Assembly: GCF_030463535.1 (NCBI RefSeq)
Contig: NC_132878.1
Location: 30,233,761-30,297,760 of the forward strand
Source: Salminus brasiliensis
Taxonomy: Eukaryota > Chordata > Actinopteri > Characiformes > Bryconidae
Direction: 5' to 3'
Length of the DNA: 64,000 bases
Numbering within the stretch: the first letter of the stretch is position 1; every line of letters starts with the position of its first letter. Shown here in pieces: positions 21,690 to 33,239 of this stretch. A model generated the notes under the pieces. That model saw nothing but the letters and a program-made list of their open reading frames with translations. It ran no database searches and was not told where the DNA came from. The translations under genes and the position numbers were made by a program.

Positions 21690-23830
21690 CCACAAATCAA
21701 ATCACTTTTATTGTCACGTCACATTACACGTAAAGGTGAGTGAAAAACTTGGGTGCATCGTCCCTCACAGCAGTACAAAAAATACAAACTTACAAATTGA
21801 AATACTGAATATTTACACATTAACTTATACTATACATATACATACTTTCTATTTACTATATTGCACTAGTAAAAGCAGTTGAATGTGCAGGTTTGATGTA
21901 ATCTAAATGTTTACATTATTTACAAAAGGCACTGGATGAGTGTGAGTTATAGTATACAGGTATAGGGTGGGTGGGGAAAAGTCTTTGTGGGTGCAGAGCG
22001 TGTTTCTATGGGGAGAAGGTGTGATGATACAGATGAGATCCATAGTCCACAAGCTATTGTTCATTCGGCAGCCTAATTGCTTGAGGATAGAAGCTGTCTC
22101 TGAACTGTCTTCTGGTCTTCAAGCTTCCAGCTTCAGGCAGCGGCTTGGGTGGGTGGAGTCGTTGATAATCCTCCTAGACTTCCTCAGACAGCAGTTGGTG
22201 TATAAATCCAGAGGGTTTGGCAACCCTGATTCTGTGTTGGGCTGGTGCAGTTCCCGTGCCAGGTGGTGACACAGCCCTTCAAAATACTATCCACAGTGCA
22301 GGTGTCGTATGTCCTGAGTATGCAGAGGTTCATAACAAATCTCCTGCTGTGCCTTCTTCACCACCCGCTTGGTGTATTCTGTCCATGTAAGTTCCTCAGT
22401 AATGTGAGCACCAAGATAACTGAAGCTGCTGACCCTCTCCACAGTGGTCATATTGATGGAGATAGGGGTGTGCACTCTCTCCTATTTCCTGAAGTCCACT
22501 ACCAGCTCTTTGGTCTTACTGATGTTAAGAGAAAGGTTGGTTTCCTGGCACCATTGTGACAGGAAGCTAACCTCCTCATCATCATCCGAGATCAGGCCCA
22601 TGATAGTCGTATCATCAGCAAATTTAATCATGACATTGGAGCCGTGTCTGGCTTTGCAGTCATATGTGTAAAGGGAGTACAGGAGCGGGCTGAGTACACA
22701 TTCCTGGGGGGCTCCGATGTTGGGATCCAGCTGCAAAAAGAGCTGTTCAGACCCAGATCCTGAAACTTGGTGTTAAGCCTTGGTGGAATGATGATATTGA
22801 ATGCTAAACTGTAGTCCACAAACAGCATTCTCACATACGTGTTTTTTTTTTTGTTGTGTGTAAACCTGTATGCAAATTTCAGTGGATCCAGGGTGGCAGG
22901 TAATGAGAGGCATATGACATCTCTAACCAGCCTCTCAAAGCTCCTGCTTTTGATAGGGGTTAAAGCCACCGGGCACCAGTCATTTAAGCAGGTAAGGCTG
23001 GCTGTCTTTGGAACAATGGTGACCAGTTTAAAGCATGCTGGTACGACTGAGAGAGCGAGAGAGGTGTTCTGCAAAAACTCCAGCAAGCTGACTGGTGCAT
23101 GCTTTAAGAGCTCTGCTGGGTATGGCATCTGGGCCAGCAGATTTACACGTTGACGTATGTAAAGGATCTTCAAAGACAGAGGGTGGGTGGGACTCAGCAG
23201 TGGATGGTGCTTTCGCCTTAAAATGGTGGTTTGCCTTGAAAACGAGCATAAAACCAGTTTGGCTTGTCTTTAGTGTGACACTGGTGTTATAGCTGGCTAT
23301 TTTATAGTCCTCCGTATTTCAAATCTGAAAGCAGCGCTGTGTGTGTTCAGAGCTATGCAAACCTCGCAGTTAAGCCATGGCTTCTGACTGGGGTAAACAC
23401 AATCTTTGTGGGCACAACATTCTCTATGCACTTCTCTATGAATCCAGTGACTGAGTCTGCATACTCACCAATGTTGTTTGACGAATCAAGAAACATCTCC
23501 CTGTCCACGTCATCAAAACAGTCCTGAAGCATAAAAGTCTGATTGGTCTGACCAGCAATGAACCACCCTGATGGTGGGTGGCTCCTGTTTGAACTTTTGT
23601 CTATAGGTGGGCAGGAGCAGGATTTGCGAAACAGATGTTGAGGGAGGGCTTTGTATGCCCCTCGGAAGGGGGTGTAGCAGTGGTCCAGAGTCTGTGTTTT
23701 TTGCATGCTGCACAAGGTGTGCTGAAAGAACTTGAGCTACTTTTCTCAGGTTTGCTTTATTAAAGTCTCTAACAATAATGAATGCAGCCTCTGGGCATGT
23801 GGTTTCCTGCTTGTTGCCCAGGGATCCAGC
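21690..23830 (-). mobile_element. CR1/L2-group LINE, degenerate
   Basis: The minus-strand frames give an endonuclease end with FIIVRDFNKANL (about 23790-23750), where the usual GDFN Gly is Arg. After frameshifts come RT blocks: [49 protein letters not shown] and MIKFADDTTIMGLISDDDEE with the catalytic FADD box, then LSLNISKTKELVVDFRK. The 3' end (antisense ATCAAATCACTTTTATTGTC at 21697) is a LINE-type tail. Several stops and frame changes make it inactive. Confidence 0.85.
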
Positions 23831-24117
23831 TGCAAGAATTCGGTTGCTGTGATCTGCTGCGGTGTTCAGGCTGCCAGTGCCTAGTAGTCTTGATCTGCCA
23901 CAGACATCTGGGAACAGTGATATGGGCCTAGGTTAAGCTGGTCTACCAGATCCGCCAGCAGTCATTCTTGTTCAGCTGTCCAGCTGCTGGATCCGTCTGA
24001 AGTGATCCGGTCAGATTTGCTTTGCATGGCTTGGCTTTGCTTAATTAGAGAAAACTTAGTGCACCAGGAACTGCCACCAGCAGTTTGCTTAATTTGGGTA
24101 CACACCTTGAAGATTTA

Positions 24118-24272
24118 GAGAGCTATTGTTCATTCGGCAGCCTAATTGCTTGAGGATAGAAGCTGTCTCTGAACTGTCTTCTGGTCTTCAAGCTTCCAGC
24201 TTAAGGCAGCGGCTTGGGTGGGTGGAGTCGTTGATAATCCTCCTAGACTTCCTCAGACAGCAGTTGGTGTAT
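24118..24272 (-). repeat. Second copy of a LINE 3' segment
   Basis: About 150 bases starting at AGCTATTGTTCATTCGGCAG duplicate 22052-22205 almost exactly, in the same orientation. This is a second truncated LINE tail, or a local duplication of the neighbouring LINE. The 23830-24118 gap holds no recognised gene. Confidence 0.85.
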
Positions 24273-24569
24273 AACATCTGGCCATTTGTAGGTTTTATAG
24301 GCAATAGATGTCCATCTACCGAACAGCTTCATTGAGGAGATGCCTGGCCTAGGTTTACAGATGTAATGGCAGCACTTATCTGAAGTGACTTCCCATAGTA
24401 ACATCTTGGAGGTGAGCTGCATCTCACTTCTGCAAATGACTTCTGACGAGCATTCACTAAACCACTTGGTAGTCATGGGAAGGCTGTTTGGTAAAATGGA
24501 AATAGGTGCACAAAGAGAACCGGTGTGGAACTTGAGACATTTAAAGATCCATTGAGTATTACATTTTCT

Positions 24570-25600
24570 GTATTAGCGTTTAAGCACTAGCATTTCTTGA
24601 CAGCCGTGCTTTAGCCTGTATTTCCGTCTTTGAATGATCAGGTACGGTGCGGAACTCCACACCCCAGGTTGCCAGGTATGGAACATGGAAGCAAGCAAGC
24701 GATCTGGATTTGCAGAAACAGCATTAGGTGGTACTCTCCCTAAAATGCCTTGACTAGAGGCAGAACTGGGGGCTGGACAGAAGGCTGTACATAAGACTGG
24801 ACATGGGGCCAAACATTGGACAGAAACTTGGACTGGACATGAGACATGACAGGAGACTGAACAGGACTGGACAGAGGAACCGGAACCAAGGCAGTGATGG
24901 GGACAGGAACAAACAAACACAGTGACAGGGATGTACACCAAAACCAAAACAGGGACAGACATAGGGACAAACATAGCATTAGGCCCAGGACTGGCAAAAG
25001 CCTGGGGTGGAGTCTGAGGGGCCAACCTGGCCTAAGAGTCAGCCTAGACACAGACCTGGGGGCCAACACTACAACAGAAGTGGCCTGAACCGCCGGCACA
25101 AAGTCAGAGGCGAATGACCTGGAAGCAGACACTGGAGCAGCCGACCTGGGAGCCGCTGGCACTTGAGTAGAAGCAGCAGGCACTGCTGGCACTAGAGTAG
25201 AAGTGGCAGGCACCACTGTCACTGGAACAGAGGCAGCAGGCACTGCTGGCACAGTCACTGGAAAAGAGAGTTCCAACAGAGCGTTCACAGGATCAGAAGC
25301 AACAGGCACCACTGTCACAGAAGCAGTGGGCACTGCCATCGCAGGAGCAGTGGGCGTCTCCATCACAGGAGCGCAAGGCACCATCATCACAGGAGCAGGA
25401 GCGCCGGGCATCACCGACACAGGAGCAGCTGGCACTGCTAGCCTTGGGGTAAGTGCATGTGCCACTGCTGAAAGAGGAGCTGGCGGCCTGAGCACTGGCA
25501 GCCTGGGCATAAACACTGGAGCCCGGGCCTTGGAAGTAGACACAAGGTGTACCGCCTAAATTTTCCCCACCCCTTGATGGGATATCCATCGCTGAGGAGG
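24570..25600 (-). mobile_element. Ala/Val/Pro-rich repeat frame of an LTR-type element
   Basis: The minus-strand frame 25543-24740 (267 codons) is low-complexity: repeated blocks such as VPAVPAASVPVTVVPATS, MAVPTASVTVVP and QVPAAPRSAAPVSASRS, coded by a degenerate short tandem repeat (GGCACTGCTGGCAC-like units on the plus strand). Related sequence occurs at 17100-17530, next to gag, and at 59160-59560. It most likely belongs to the non-catalytic part of a gag polyprotein or is a repeat carried by this LTR family. It has no signal peptide or catalytic domain. I do not regard it as a host gene. Confidence 0.55.
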
Positions 25601-25758
25601 AGACCTAGGGGCTTTGCCTTCGCCAGTTCCTACGGCCTGTAGTAGCAGAGGACTCCTTTATCTCCCAAGCATAGCAAACAGGTGGAAACAGGTGGTCCGC
25701 CAGAACACGAAACAAGCGAAAGGATTTCCTGCTACGTCCATTTTGAGGTCTGGTCTTC

Positions 25759-26057
25759 TGTTATGGTGTGTAGAGCTTGGAGGCAGAGGCGGACGTAAAT
25801 GACAAAACTAAAACAAACAAACAAACCACAAAGAGATTCAAACAAGGAAACAAACCAACACTGGGACTGACAAAGACAAGGGAAGGTTGAAACAATGGGG
25901 TACTTGTACAGAGAGACAACAAGGAACACCTGGGGGCATGACTACAGAGGAGACACAGGTGGGAACACTAATGAACAGGAAGGGCTTGAACTGACAAGAC
26001 ACAAACAGAGCCATGTGCCTAGGAGCACATGGTGAAAAAACAGCTGCAGACATGACA
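25759..26057. mobile_element. LTR-like segment (TG...CA), possible solo LTR
   Basis: This 299-base stretch starts TGTTATGGTG and ends GCAGACATGACA, so it has the TG...CA termini of an LTR, and it lies just beyond the Ala/Val/Pro-rich frame. No second copy was found in the window, so this rests on termini and context. Confidence 0.45.
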
Positions 26058-26989
26058 GACTTACTCACTGAATTAGAAAATAAAACTAGAGAAAGGAGCA
26101 CAACCACAGATTGCAAGACAACGGCACAGAAGGCAAACTGACTTGGTGAGGGGGTCTGGGAGGGCTGTGCTAGTCTTGCGGAGGGAGCACAGGTTCAGCA
26201 TGAGAGACAGTGTTCGAGGGAGGGCAGGGCAGGCGTGTTTTTGTGTGATTCAAAAACAGAGCAGGTGAGCACGAAATGTCGGACCAGCAAGTCTGTGCTG
26301 GGAAAACATAGCACAAATGCCTCAACAAACGCCAAAGCAAAGGCAAAGACACTAAACAAAAGAAGACGAGGCACATGAGGGCCAGAAAGCCAAATAAAAA
26401 TGTATACATCACCACAAGCAGCTATTGATCGCCAGAGAGAAAAGCAGCAAAGAGACCAAATTCTTACCTCGGATGATGCCAGACTGCCAACGGCACTAAA
26501 CCACAGCACTGGTGGGTGTAACAAAAGGCCCAAGTGGGGGAGAGACAGCATGGGCGCAGAGCTGAAGCTGTCAAAAGAGCCGGGGAGAGGAACACCTGAA
26601 TATGGCGGAGGAGCAGAGCAAGAGGGGCTGGGGAGATTGCACACTGCCAGCAGGCCCGCTTTGGAAGCAGAGCCAAATGCACTTTGACAGCTATAAACCG
26701 TGAATCCAGGCCAGCGGGGGCAGGCGAAGGAGCCGGGGAGACGGGGAAGAGACTGAGCCGTGACAAAACGAAACGATTGTGTTTCATTGACATGACGTCA
26801 CTTCTGAAAGCAGTAAAAAAGCGTTTCTTTTAATACAGGGTGAGGCTGGTGATTGGCTGAAGAACAGTGGCACTAGAGCTTTCATTTCCATGTGCAGTAT
26901 TATACTGGGTGGTATTATTAACAGTAGTATGGCAGCAGTAGTAAATGTAATAAATGTAAATGTCTACATATAGTTGAGTACAGTTCAAT
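26058..26989. other. Unclassified, probably transposon-derived
   Basis: G+C-richer sequence with overlapping long frames on both strands (for example 26644-26195 minus), none with a recognisable domain. The composition resembles the adjacent LTR element more than the TAAR flanks. Confidence 0.4.
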
Positions 26990-28398
26990 AATGGTGTGTG
27001 TGTTGGCCAAAGTTCAACCAGTCAGAGTATGGGTAAGGGGTAGTGTGTTAATGAAGCCGTCCACAAAACTGGTAGAAAGAAAGACTGTAGAAAGAGACTT
27101 GCTGCTATAATATCTGTCTGAGTTGAACTTGAAAGGCAATCTGGCGTGGCAGGTTGTGACCCCCCCATGCTCATATGATGGTAATGCCATGTGCCGGAAG
27201 TCTGCGGTGGTGGGGTATGCCTATTGCTTCAGTCAGTAATCTCTTGGCTTCTCTGATCAATCTTTGCAGGTCAAATCTGACCCTTTTGTAGTCTTTAGCA
27301 TTGCATTAGATAAATTCAGGGTTTATGTTTAGGTCTGTGTTTTGGCCTGTGGTGAGGTGCCAGCATTGCAAACAAATGTATCTCAGTTTGGTGTGGAACT
27401 GATTAAAGTAAAGTGCAGCTACCCCCTTTATAGGTTAAAGTGTTTATAATTACATAGATTTTTTTTAAATGTCATCTGTTTTACGTTGTCCTGCTTGAGT
27501 TAGTGTTTAAAAATGTTTAATGTTTAACATACATTTTAAGCACTTCTGGCTTCCAGGTTTATCTATTTAAAATGACATTAGGCTGCAAAAATGATAGAGC
27601 ACAACCTTCTAATGAGTAGGAAAACTTTATGTACATTTTTAAAATGTTTGGTCAATTCAATCTGAAAATTTACTTTGTGGGGTAACATACAGCTTAATTG
27701 GTCATATTCAGGTTAAATAAAAACTATTAAAGCAAAGAAAAAGCCTGTTTCAGTTGTATTGGGGAGGATAAACATAACATTTTTGTAAAATTTATTTGTT
27801 TATATATTTTTTGATCTAATGAAGAATTCAGAACAGGAATGTAAATAGCCAAATACAACTGAAAATGATATAGTAGCAGGACAATTTTTAAATAGTTTTA
27901 CATGCCATTAAATATCTTAAATATTTAAATCTATTTACCCAGCACATGGTTTGTTGCAAGCAGAAATTGAACCAATGAGTTAACATGAAGGTAAATGAGG
28001 TAAATAGAAAATGGATAACTCTAAAATTTACTAAAGCAGACTAAAGTATCTCATCAGATTAATCCATCATTTAATCATCATCATCATCATAATCATCGTC
28101 ATATTAAAGTATTTCATATTTAATAACATATACTACTATATTTTCTCATATTTAAAATATATTTTATAAAATAGATTAGTGTCAGAGAATAAAGTAGATC
28201 AAGTAGGGCCTCATTAACAAGCCTCAGAATGTCTGGACATATCATTAACACTTATTACTTTTCGTTTTAGCATTGTCGCATAACATTTCATACACAGGGT
28301 CCATACACACAAGTCACATACATTGGCTCACTGGTAGATCAAAAATGATTTTAAGAACAGCTTGGATCTTTATTTTGTAATAATTTGTTTAATTTGCC
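26990..28398. repeat. Duplicated TAAR 3' flank, copy B
   Basis: Counterpart of 18251-19700, lacking the long (TA)n run. The duplicated block continues into the receptor gene and its promoter. No gene is seen apart from the receptor. Confidence 0.75.
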
Positions 28399-29421
28399 TC
28401 AGTGTGAAAACAGATTCATTCTTGAAGACCCTGGCTGAAAAATTTGACCGGATAAAATTATCCTAAATGCTTTTCTAAACCACTTATAGAAGAATGCATA
28501 CACAATAGGGTTGAATGTGGAATTCATATAACCAATCCAAACGAGCGCATCAATTAATACTGGAGGAACTGAGTAACCAATAAAAGGATTGATGACATTG
28601 CAAATAAAGAACGGCAACCAAAGTGACAGGAACACCCCCAAAATCACAGCCAGAGTTTTAGTGGCTTTTTTCTCTTCTTTGCTTAACATTAATTGTGTAT
28701 TTTTACATTTTGAGTCCTGAATAGATCTTGCCTGCTTTTGTGCAACACGGAATATTTTCATGTATATACTGAGCATTACAACACCTGGCAAGTAGAAGGA
28801 AAGAAGAGATGATGCAGTGCTTGAGACTGCACTTTGTAACAACACACAAGCTCCCTCACAAACAAAATTCTCATAATAAAACTCCTCAATGCCCAGAATG
28901 TTGAGCTCCAGAAATATTATTCCAAACCCAACTGTGATTGAGACACTCCAGCAGATGGAGATCATGATTATTGATACAAAGGGGGTGATTTTACTTTGAT
29001 ACCGGAGGGGCTGACACACCGCATAATATCTGTCAATAGAAATAAAAGACAAATTTAAAATGGAAGCAGTGCACAACATGATAGAAACACTGTTGTATAT
29101 TTTGCAGAATAAAGTTCCAAAATACCAGCAAGTCTCAACAGATTGTACCAGGCCAGGAGGCATCAAAAAGCCCCCCAGCAGCAAATCAGTCACAGCCAAA
29201 GAAAGAACAAGGTAATTAGTTGGCATATGCAACTGCTTGAAATGAAGAATGGTTATGATGACAAACAGGTTTCCCAATACTGTTAAAATCACCACTAAGC
29301 CAAAGATGAAGTAAAAAGGCACCCTCAAAAGCAGAGGATAGACAAGCTTTGGACAAGATCCATTTAAAAATTCATAGCAAAGAGCAGTGATGTCCACTGC
29401 TTGAGCTTGGCTTGAGTTCAT
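28399..29421 (-). CDS. Trace amine-associated receptor, intact
   Basis: 340-residue single-exon receptor starting MNSSQAQ at 29421. All class A landmarks are present: N51, Cys15 and Cys23 in the N-terminus, D79 (2.50), C106 (3.25), DRY 130-132, W158, ECL2 Cys188 and Cys192, P212, W268/P270 and NPIVY. NSTFNPIVYAFFYKWF matches the TAAR TM7 fingerprint. The C-terminus ends LFSH as in the other intact copies. Position 3.32 is Ser and 5.42 is Ser, so neither of the two known amine-anchoring aspartates is present; 7.43 is Tyr. It is the functional-looking sister of the damaged 19.7-kb gene. Expected role is odorant detection through a Gs-type protein; the ligand is unknown. Confidence 0.93.
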   Translation of the reverse strand: MNSSQAQAVDITALCYEFLNGSCPKLVYPLLLRVPFYFIFGLVVILTVLGNLFVIITILHFKQLHMPTNYLVLSLAVTDLLLGGFLMPPGLVQSVETCWYFGTLFCKIYNSVSIMLCTASILNLSFISIDRYYAVCQPLRYQSKITPFVSIIMISICWSVSITVGFGIIFLELNILGIEEFYYENFVCEGACVLLQSAVSSTASSLLSFYLPGVVMLSIYMKIFRVAQKQARSIQDSKCKNTQLMLSKEEKKATKTLAVILGVFLSLWLPFFICNVINPFIGYSVPPVLIDALVWIGYMNSTFNPIVYAFFYKWFRKAFRIILSGQIFQPGSSRMNLFSH

Positions 29422-29489
29422 CCTGAAGTCTAACTAGATCATATTTTTTTTTGTAATGCAAAAACAAGAAAGGTTTTACATTTTAATCT

Positions 29490-29610
29490 AACACATTATC
29501 CTTCGTCTTCAAAGCTACACAGTGGTCTAAATTTATACTACCACCACTGCATGTGGTAAAACACTGCCCCTTTAATCACATGTTCACAGTTATCCAATGA
29601 TAACACTCTT
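29490..29610 (-). promoter_or_regulatory. Putative TAAR promoter block
   Basis: Minus-strand sense shows the palindrome GTTATC-ATTG-GATAAC (29604-29589), ATGTGATTAAAGGGGCAGTG and TATAAA (29537-29532), about 111 bases upstream of the ATG. The block is almost identical to the 20.8-kb copy. No GTAAG donor is visible before the coding start, so an unspliced leader is likely. Confidence 0.6.
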
Positions 29611-29639
29611 TGCTGTTCAACATTGCTGTGCTTGTTTAA

Positions 29640-30235
29640 AACAATAATATATAAAAATATTATAAATAATATTTTTTTATTACATAAATAAGTACTTTAA
29701 CGTGCATCGTAGAAATTACTGTGTAGATGGTTCAGGTTGGACTGGTGCTTAATTTAAGACTGACAGTAGATAAAAATCTTTTCATATGTCTGATAAACTA
29801 TTATGCTGCAAGGAAATCTGAGCTACTCTTGATAATCATACCTGTAAGCATAGATTTTAATGTCTAGAGATTTTATATTCACAGGCATTAGACTGTATAC
29901 ATTCACATTATATTTCTAACAATAAAATCATTAGTAACATCATCTAGCCTCTTTTATTGTTATTGACCATGATCGGTTGCTATAGTAATCATACTAATTA
30001 CTTCAAACATATTTAAAATTTATTTTATAGTGTTTAGCAGGTAAACAGCTAAACAGTCTTTCACAATTATAAAAAAACACATGCAAACAATCAAAATACA
30101 CTAAAAGAGAGAGACAGGACCAAAGTTAAAAGTCACACCCATAGTCACAAAATGTTTAACTAGCCGTAAAATTCTATCACTGTATCAGGGTGTGTTTAAG
30201 GATGTACTGAATCACTCTGATGGTTTGACTTTCTT
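29640..30235. other. Intergenic DNA, no gene seen
   Basis: A+T-rich sequence without recognisable coding or repeat structure. Confidence 0.45.
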
Positions 30236-30289
30236 CTCATGTAAGGCAATACTGTTTTGTCGAGTACAGTGTGTGTGCTAGAAAATAAT

Positions 30290-30640
30290 TCAAAATGATG
30301 CAGATGCTCAGGTTGCTCTCTATGGTCCCTCTATAGAAGAGGGTGAGGATGGGTGGAGGGAGACAGGCCTTTCTCAGCTTTCGGAGGAAGCTTTGTGCTC
30401 TTAACGATCTCCACAGAGGAGTCGTTGATGCTGAACGGAGAGTGGTCATGTCTTGTTTTCCTGAAGTCAAATTTCCTTGGTCTTGTCTACATTCCAGTGA
30501 AGTTTGTTGACTGTACACCAGTCTGTCAGCTGCTGCACCTCCTCTCTGTATGCTGTATGCTCATCGCCTTTGCTGATCAGACCCAGCACAGTTGTATTAA
30601 TCGGCAAACTTTATGATGTTGTTAGAACTGTGTTTCGCAA
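30290..30640 (-). mobile_element. LINE reverse transcriptase C-terminal fragment
   Basis: The minus strand encodes SLRAQSFLRKLRKACLPPPILTLFYRGTIES, typical of the end of CR1/L2-group RT proteins, preceded by remnants of the FADD-to-GLISKGDE block near 30590. It is a short truncated piece in opposite orientation to the LINE pieces that follow. Confidence 0.7.
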
Positions 30641-30674
30641 CACAGGTAAGGGACTACTTACAGGTGGGTAAGGG

Positions 30675-31012
30675 ACTATTTCTGTAAATGTGTTCCCAGT
30701 CCCAGTCTGTCTGTTAAAATCGGTTAAAAACAAATGTCGTCATACACAACCACACAAGCCACCTCTACCAAGCCTGTTGCTCTCCAATGCCAGATCCCTG
30801 GTACATAAAATGGATGACGCACTGGACTACAACTCACTGGGAATTGTTGTGTTTTGACCTAAAAAAAAAATAAAAATAAAAATTAAAATATCACCTAAAA
30901 CTTGGCTTCACCCGGGGATACCAGACACTAGAATGCTGCTAGTGGGTAGCCCTCTGTTTTTAACTGGTTTTAACAGACAGACTGGGATTGGGAACACATT
31001 TACAGAAATAGT
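30675..31012. repeat. Fold-back inverted repeat, 57-bp arms
   Basis: Positions 30675-30731 and 30956-31012 are reverse complements with only about three mismatches (ACTATTTCTGTAAATGTG against CACATTTACAGAAATAGT at the outer ends). The 224-base spacer contains LINE 5' endonuclease-start sequence (TCCAATGCCAGATCCCTGGT) and an A-rich run. Origin probably lies in two LINE 5' ends in opposite orientation. Confidence 0.8.
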
Positions 31013-31020
31013 ACTGGACT

Positions 31021-31260
31021 ACATACACACATGGACAAAATTATTGGTACCCCTCGGTTAATAAAAGAAAAACCCACAATGGTCACAGAAATAACAATTG
31101 AAAATCCAACATTGATTTTAAACCATGCTTCAACAGAATTATTTTAAAAATATACTCAATTTTATTTATATACTTTATTTTACATTTTAAGAATGGTGAC
31201 ATGGTGTGTACCACACTCAACATGGACCATAAGAAACAAAGGAAAGAGTTGGCTGTATGT
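31021..31260 (+). mobile_element. Tc1-like transposon terminus
   Basis: ATTATTGGTACCCCTCGGTT followed by AAAGAAAAACCCACAATGGT is a Tc1-type terminal sequence. The same end occurs inverted at 58905-59070. It is followed by A+T-rich DNA and a short decayed stretch; no transposase core is seen. Confidence 0.7.
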
Positions 31261-31379
31261 CTTGACAAAGGCTGTTATTTGACAAAAGGAGACTTCTTTG
31301 CAGCACTCAGCATGCAGTGATGTTGTGCTCCAGCCTAACTTTCCTGCATCAGGAGCACAATGTTAGATGGGTGCTCCTG

Positions 31380-31800
31380 GCAGTGAACCCCAAAAAAGCT
31401 GCCAACCCAGAAGGAGAACCTGGCAAGGTGCTTAAAGCATGTACCCACCAGCTTTCAGTCATCCTGCCCTGCCTGAGATCAGCCACAATCCTGATATCTC
31501 TCCCATCCTGCGGCCCTCACTCCAGTATTCATGAAGTGCTTTGAGAGACTGGTTGTTCAGCACATCAAAGAGTACCTCCCCCAGACTGTGAGCCCCACCA
31601 GTTTGCACATCACACTAATAGATCCACAAAGGACACCATCGACATAGCTCTCCACTATGCACTGAGCCACCTGGAGCAGCAGCAAAGCTACGTCCGGATG
31701 CTCTTTGTGGATTATAGTTCAGCTTTCGATATAATTACCCTGGACATTCTCATCACCAAACTGGACACTCTTGGCCTTCCTCCTCACATGTGCCTATAAA
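31380..31800 (+). mobile_element. LINE reverse transcriptase fragment
   Basis: In shifting plus-strand frames: a KAANPEGEPGKVLKACTHQL block (equivalent to KAAGPD...), MKCFERLV, and RMLFVDYSSAF-like remnants coded near 31700-31730. Frameshifts and a stop make it inert. It ends before a second LINE piece that restarts in the endonuclease, so two insertions or a rearrangement are involved. Confidence 0.7.
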
Positions 31801-31879
31801 AAGGACTCTTACCAACCGGCCCCATACTGTGAAACTTGGGCCCCCATCTCTCCTCCACTCTCAGACCTTTTTCTGTTGC

Positions 31880-33230
31880 AGATGTGGGGAATATAGACAT
31901 ATTGCCACCAAATATAAGTCACCAGAAAGCCTTCCTGTACATTCCACCTAGCGCTAGGGCGAATGCTTAGAAGGCACTATGCAAACTGTATGGGGCCCAT
32001 CAGCGAGCTGCAGAACAAACACCCGGACGGGCTGTTCATGATCACCAGAGATTTCAACCATGCAAATCTCAAGTCAGTTGTCCCCAAATCTTGTTTACAC
32101 AAACATCCCCATCCCCCACTTCACATGTCTGTGTGGCTGACTCCAGCATACAGGTCTCTCATCAGATGCTCAAAAGCAGTTCAGAAGCAGGTGAAAGCCA
32201 TCTCTGCCCTTCAGGACTGTTTCGAGTGCACTGCATGGGACATGTTGAGGGAGGCTGCAACTGTCAGTGACACAGTTAACCTGGAAAAGTATACAGCATC
32301 AGTGACTGGCTACAGCAGCAAGTGCATTGATGTTGATGCCTCCAGGAACATCATCTCACACCCAAACCAGAAGCTGTGGATGACAGCTGAGGTGCGTGCG
32401 CTGGTGAGGACCCACTGTGGACCTACTCAGCCTTCAGAGCGGGTGTCAAGGTGGCCCTGAGGAAAACAAGAGCAACATTGTCAAGAGCCATCAGAGAAGC
32501 AAAGCACGCACACGCTCAGAGAATCCACGGCCACTTCAAGGACACAGGTGCTCCAGACGACGGTTTGGGTCTGATTGCAGTGGATGTGAGGAAAACTCTG
32601 TGCAGAGTCAACCCACGGAAAGCTGCAAGACCAAACAACATCCCCAGCAAGAGTGCTCAGGAACAGCTGATGGATGTTCGAACGGACATTTAACATAGAA
32701 AAGCTAAACTTGCTGGGCCTCAACACCTCTCTCTGCAACTGGGTACCGGACTTCCTGACTGGGAGGCCCCATCAGTCCAACTTGGGAACTGCATCTCCAA
32801 CACCATCACACTGAACACGGGGGCCCCCCAGGGCAGTGTTCTGAGTCCTCTGCTGTCCACCCTGCTGACTGATGACTGTGCAGCAAAACACAGCTCTAAC
32901 CACATCATAAAGTTGGCCTGTGACACAACAGTGCTGGGTCTCATCAGCAAAGGCGATGAGTCAGCAAACAGGGAGGAGGTGCAGTGGAGACTGGTGTCAA
33001 CAACCTTGACCTGAATGTAGACCAAATAGAGGAAATGGTTGTTGACTTCAGAAGAGCATGACACAACCACTCTACTCACCACGGGTCCTCTGTGGAGATC
33101 GTTAAAGGCACCAAGTTCCTTGATGTCCACTTAGCAGAGAACCTTACCTGGACTCTGAAAACCAGCTCTACAGTCAAGAAAGCCCAGCAGCGTCTCTACT
33201 TCCTCCGGAAGCTGTTTTACATCTTACTTG
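31880..33230 (+). mobile_element. CR1/L2-group LINE, 5' truncated and internally shortened
   Basis: Plus-strand frames give an endonuclease end ([19 protein letters not shown]), a linker with [15 protein letters not shown] and IREAKHAHAQRIHGHFKD, the RT start VRKTLCRVNPRKAARPNNIP, then a jump to GLNTSLCNW and DFLTGRP, and the RT C-terminal block ending FLRKLF near 33215. The central RT (including the FVDYS region) is missing between about 32690 and 32700. It is related to the minus-strand LINE at 56.2-58.1 kb. Confidence 0.8.
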
Positions 33231-33239
33231 TTTTACTAC

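Noticed and set aside
25203-25559. Plus-strand Gly/Thr/Ala repeat frame (GTAGAAGTxxT)
   Set aside because: It is the antisense shadow of the same short tandem repeat that codes the Ala/Val/Pro frame; no independent support.
26195-26644. Minus frame of 149 codons with hydrophobic stretches
   Set aside because: Looks membrane-like, but overlaps equally long frames on the other strand in transposon-like DNA; no start context or homology recognised.
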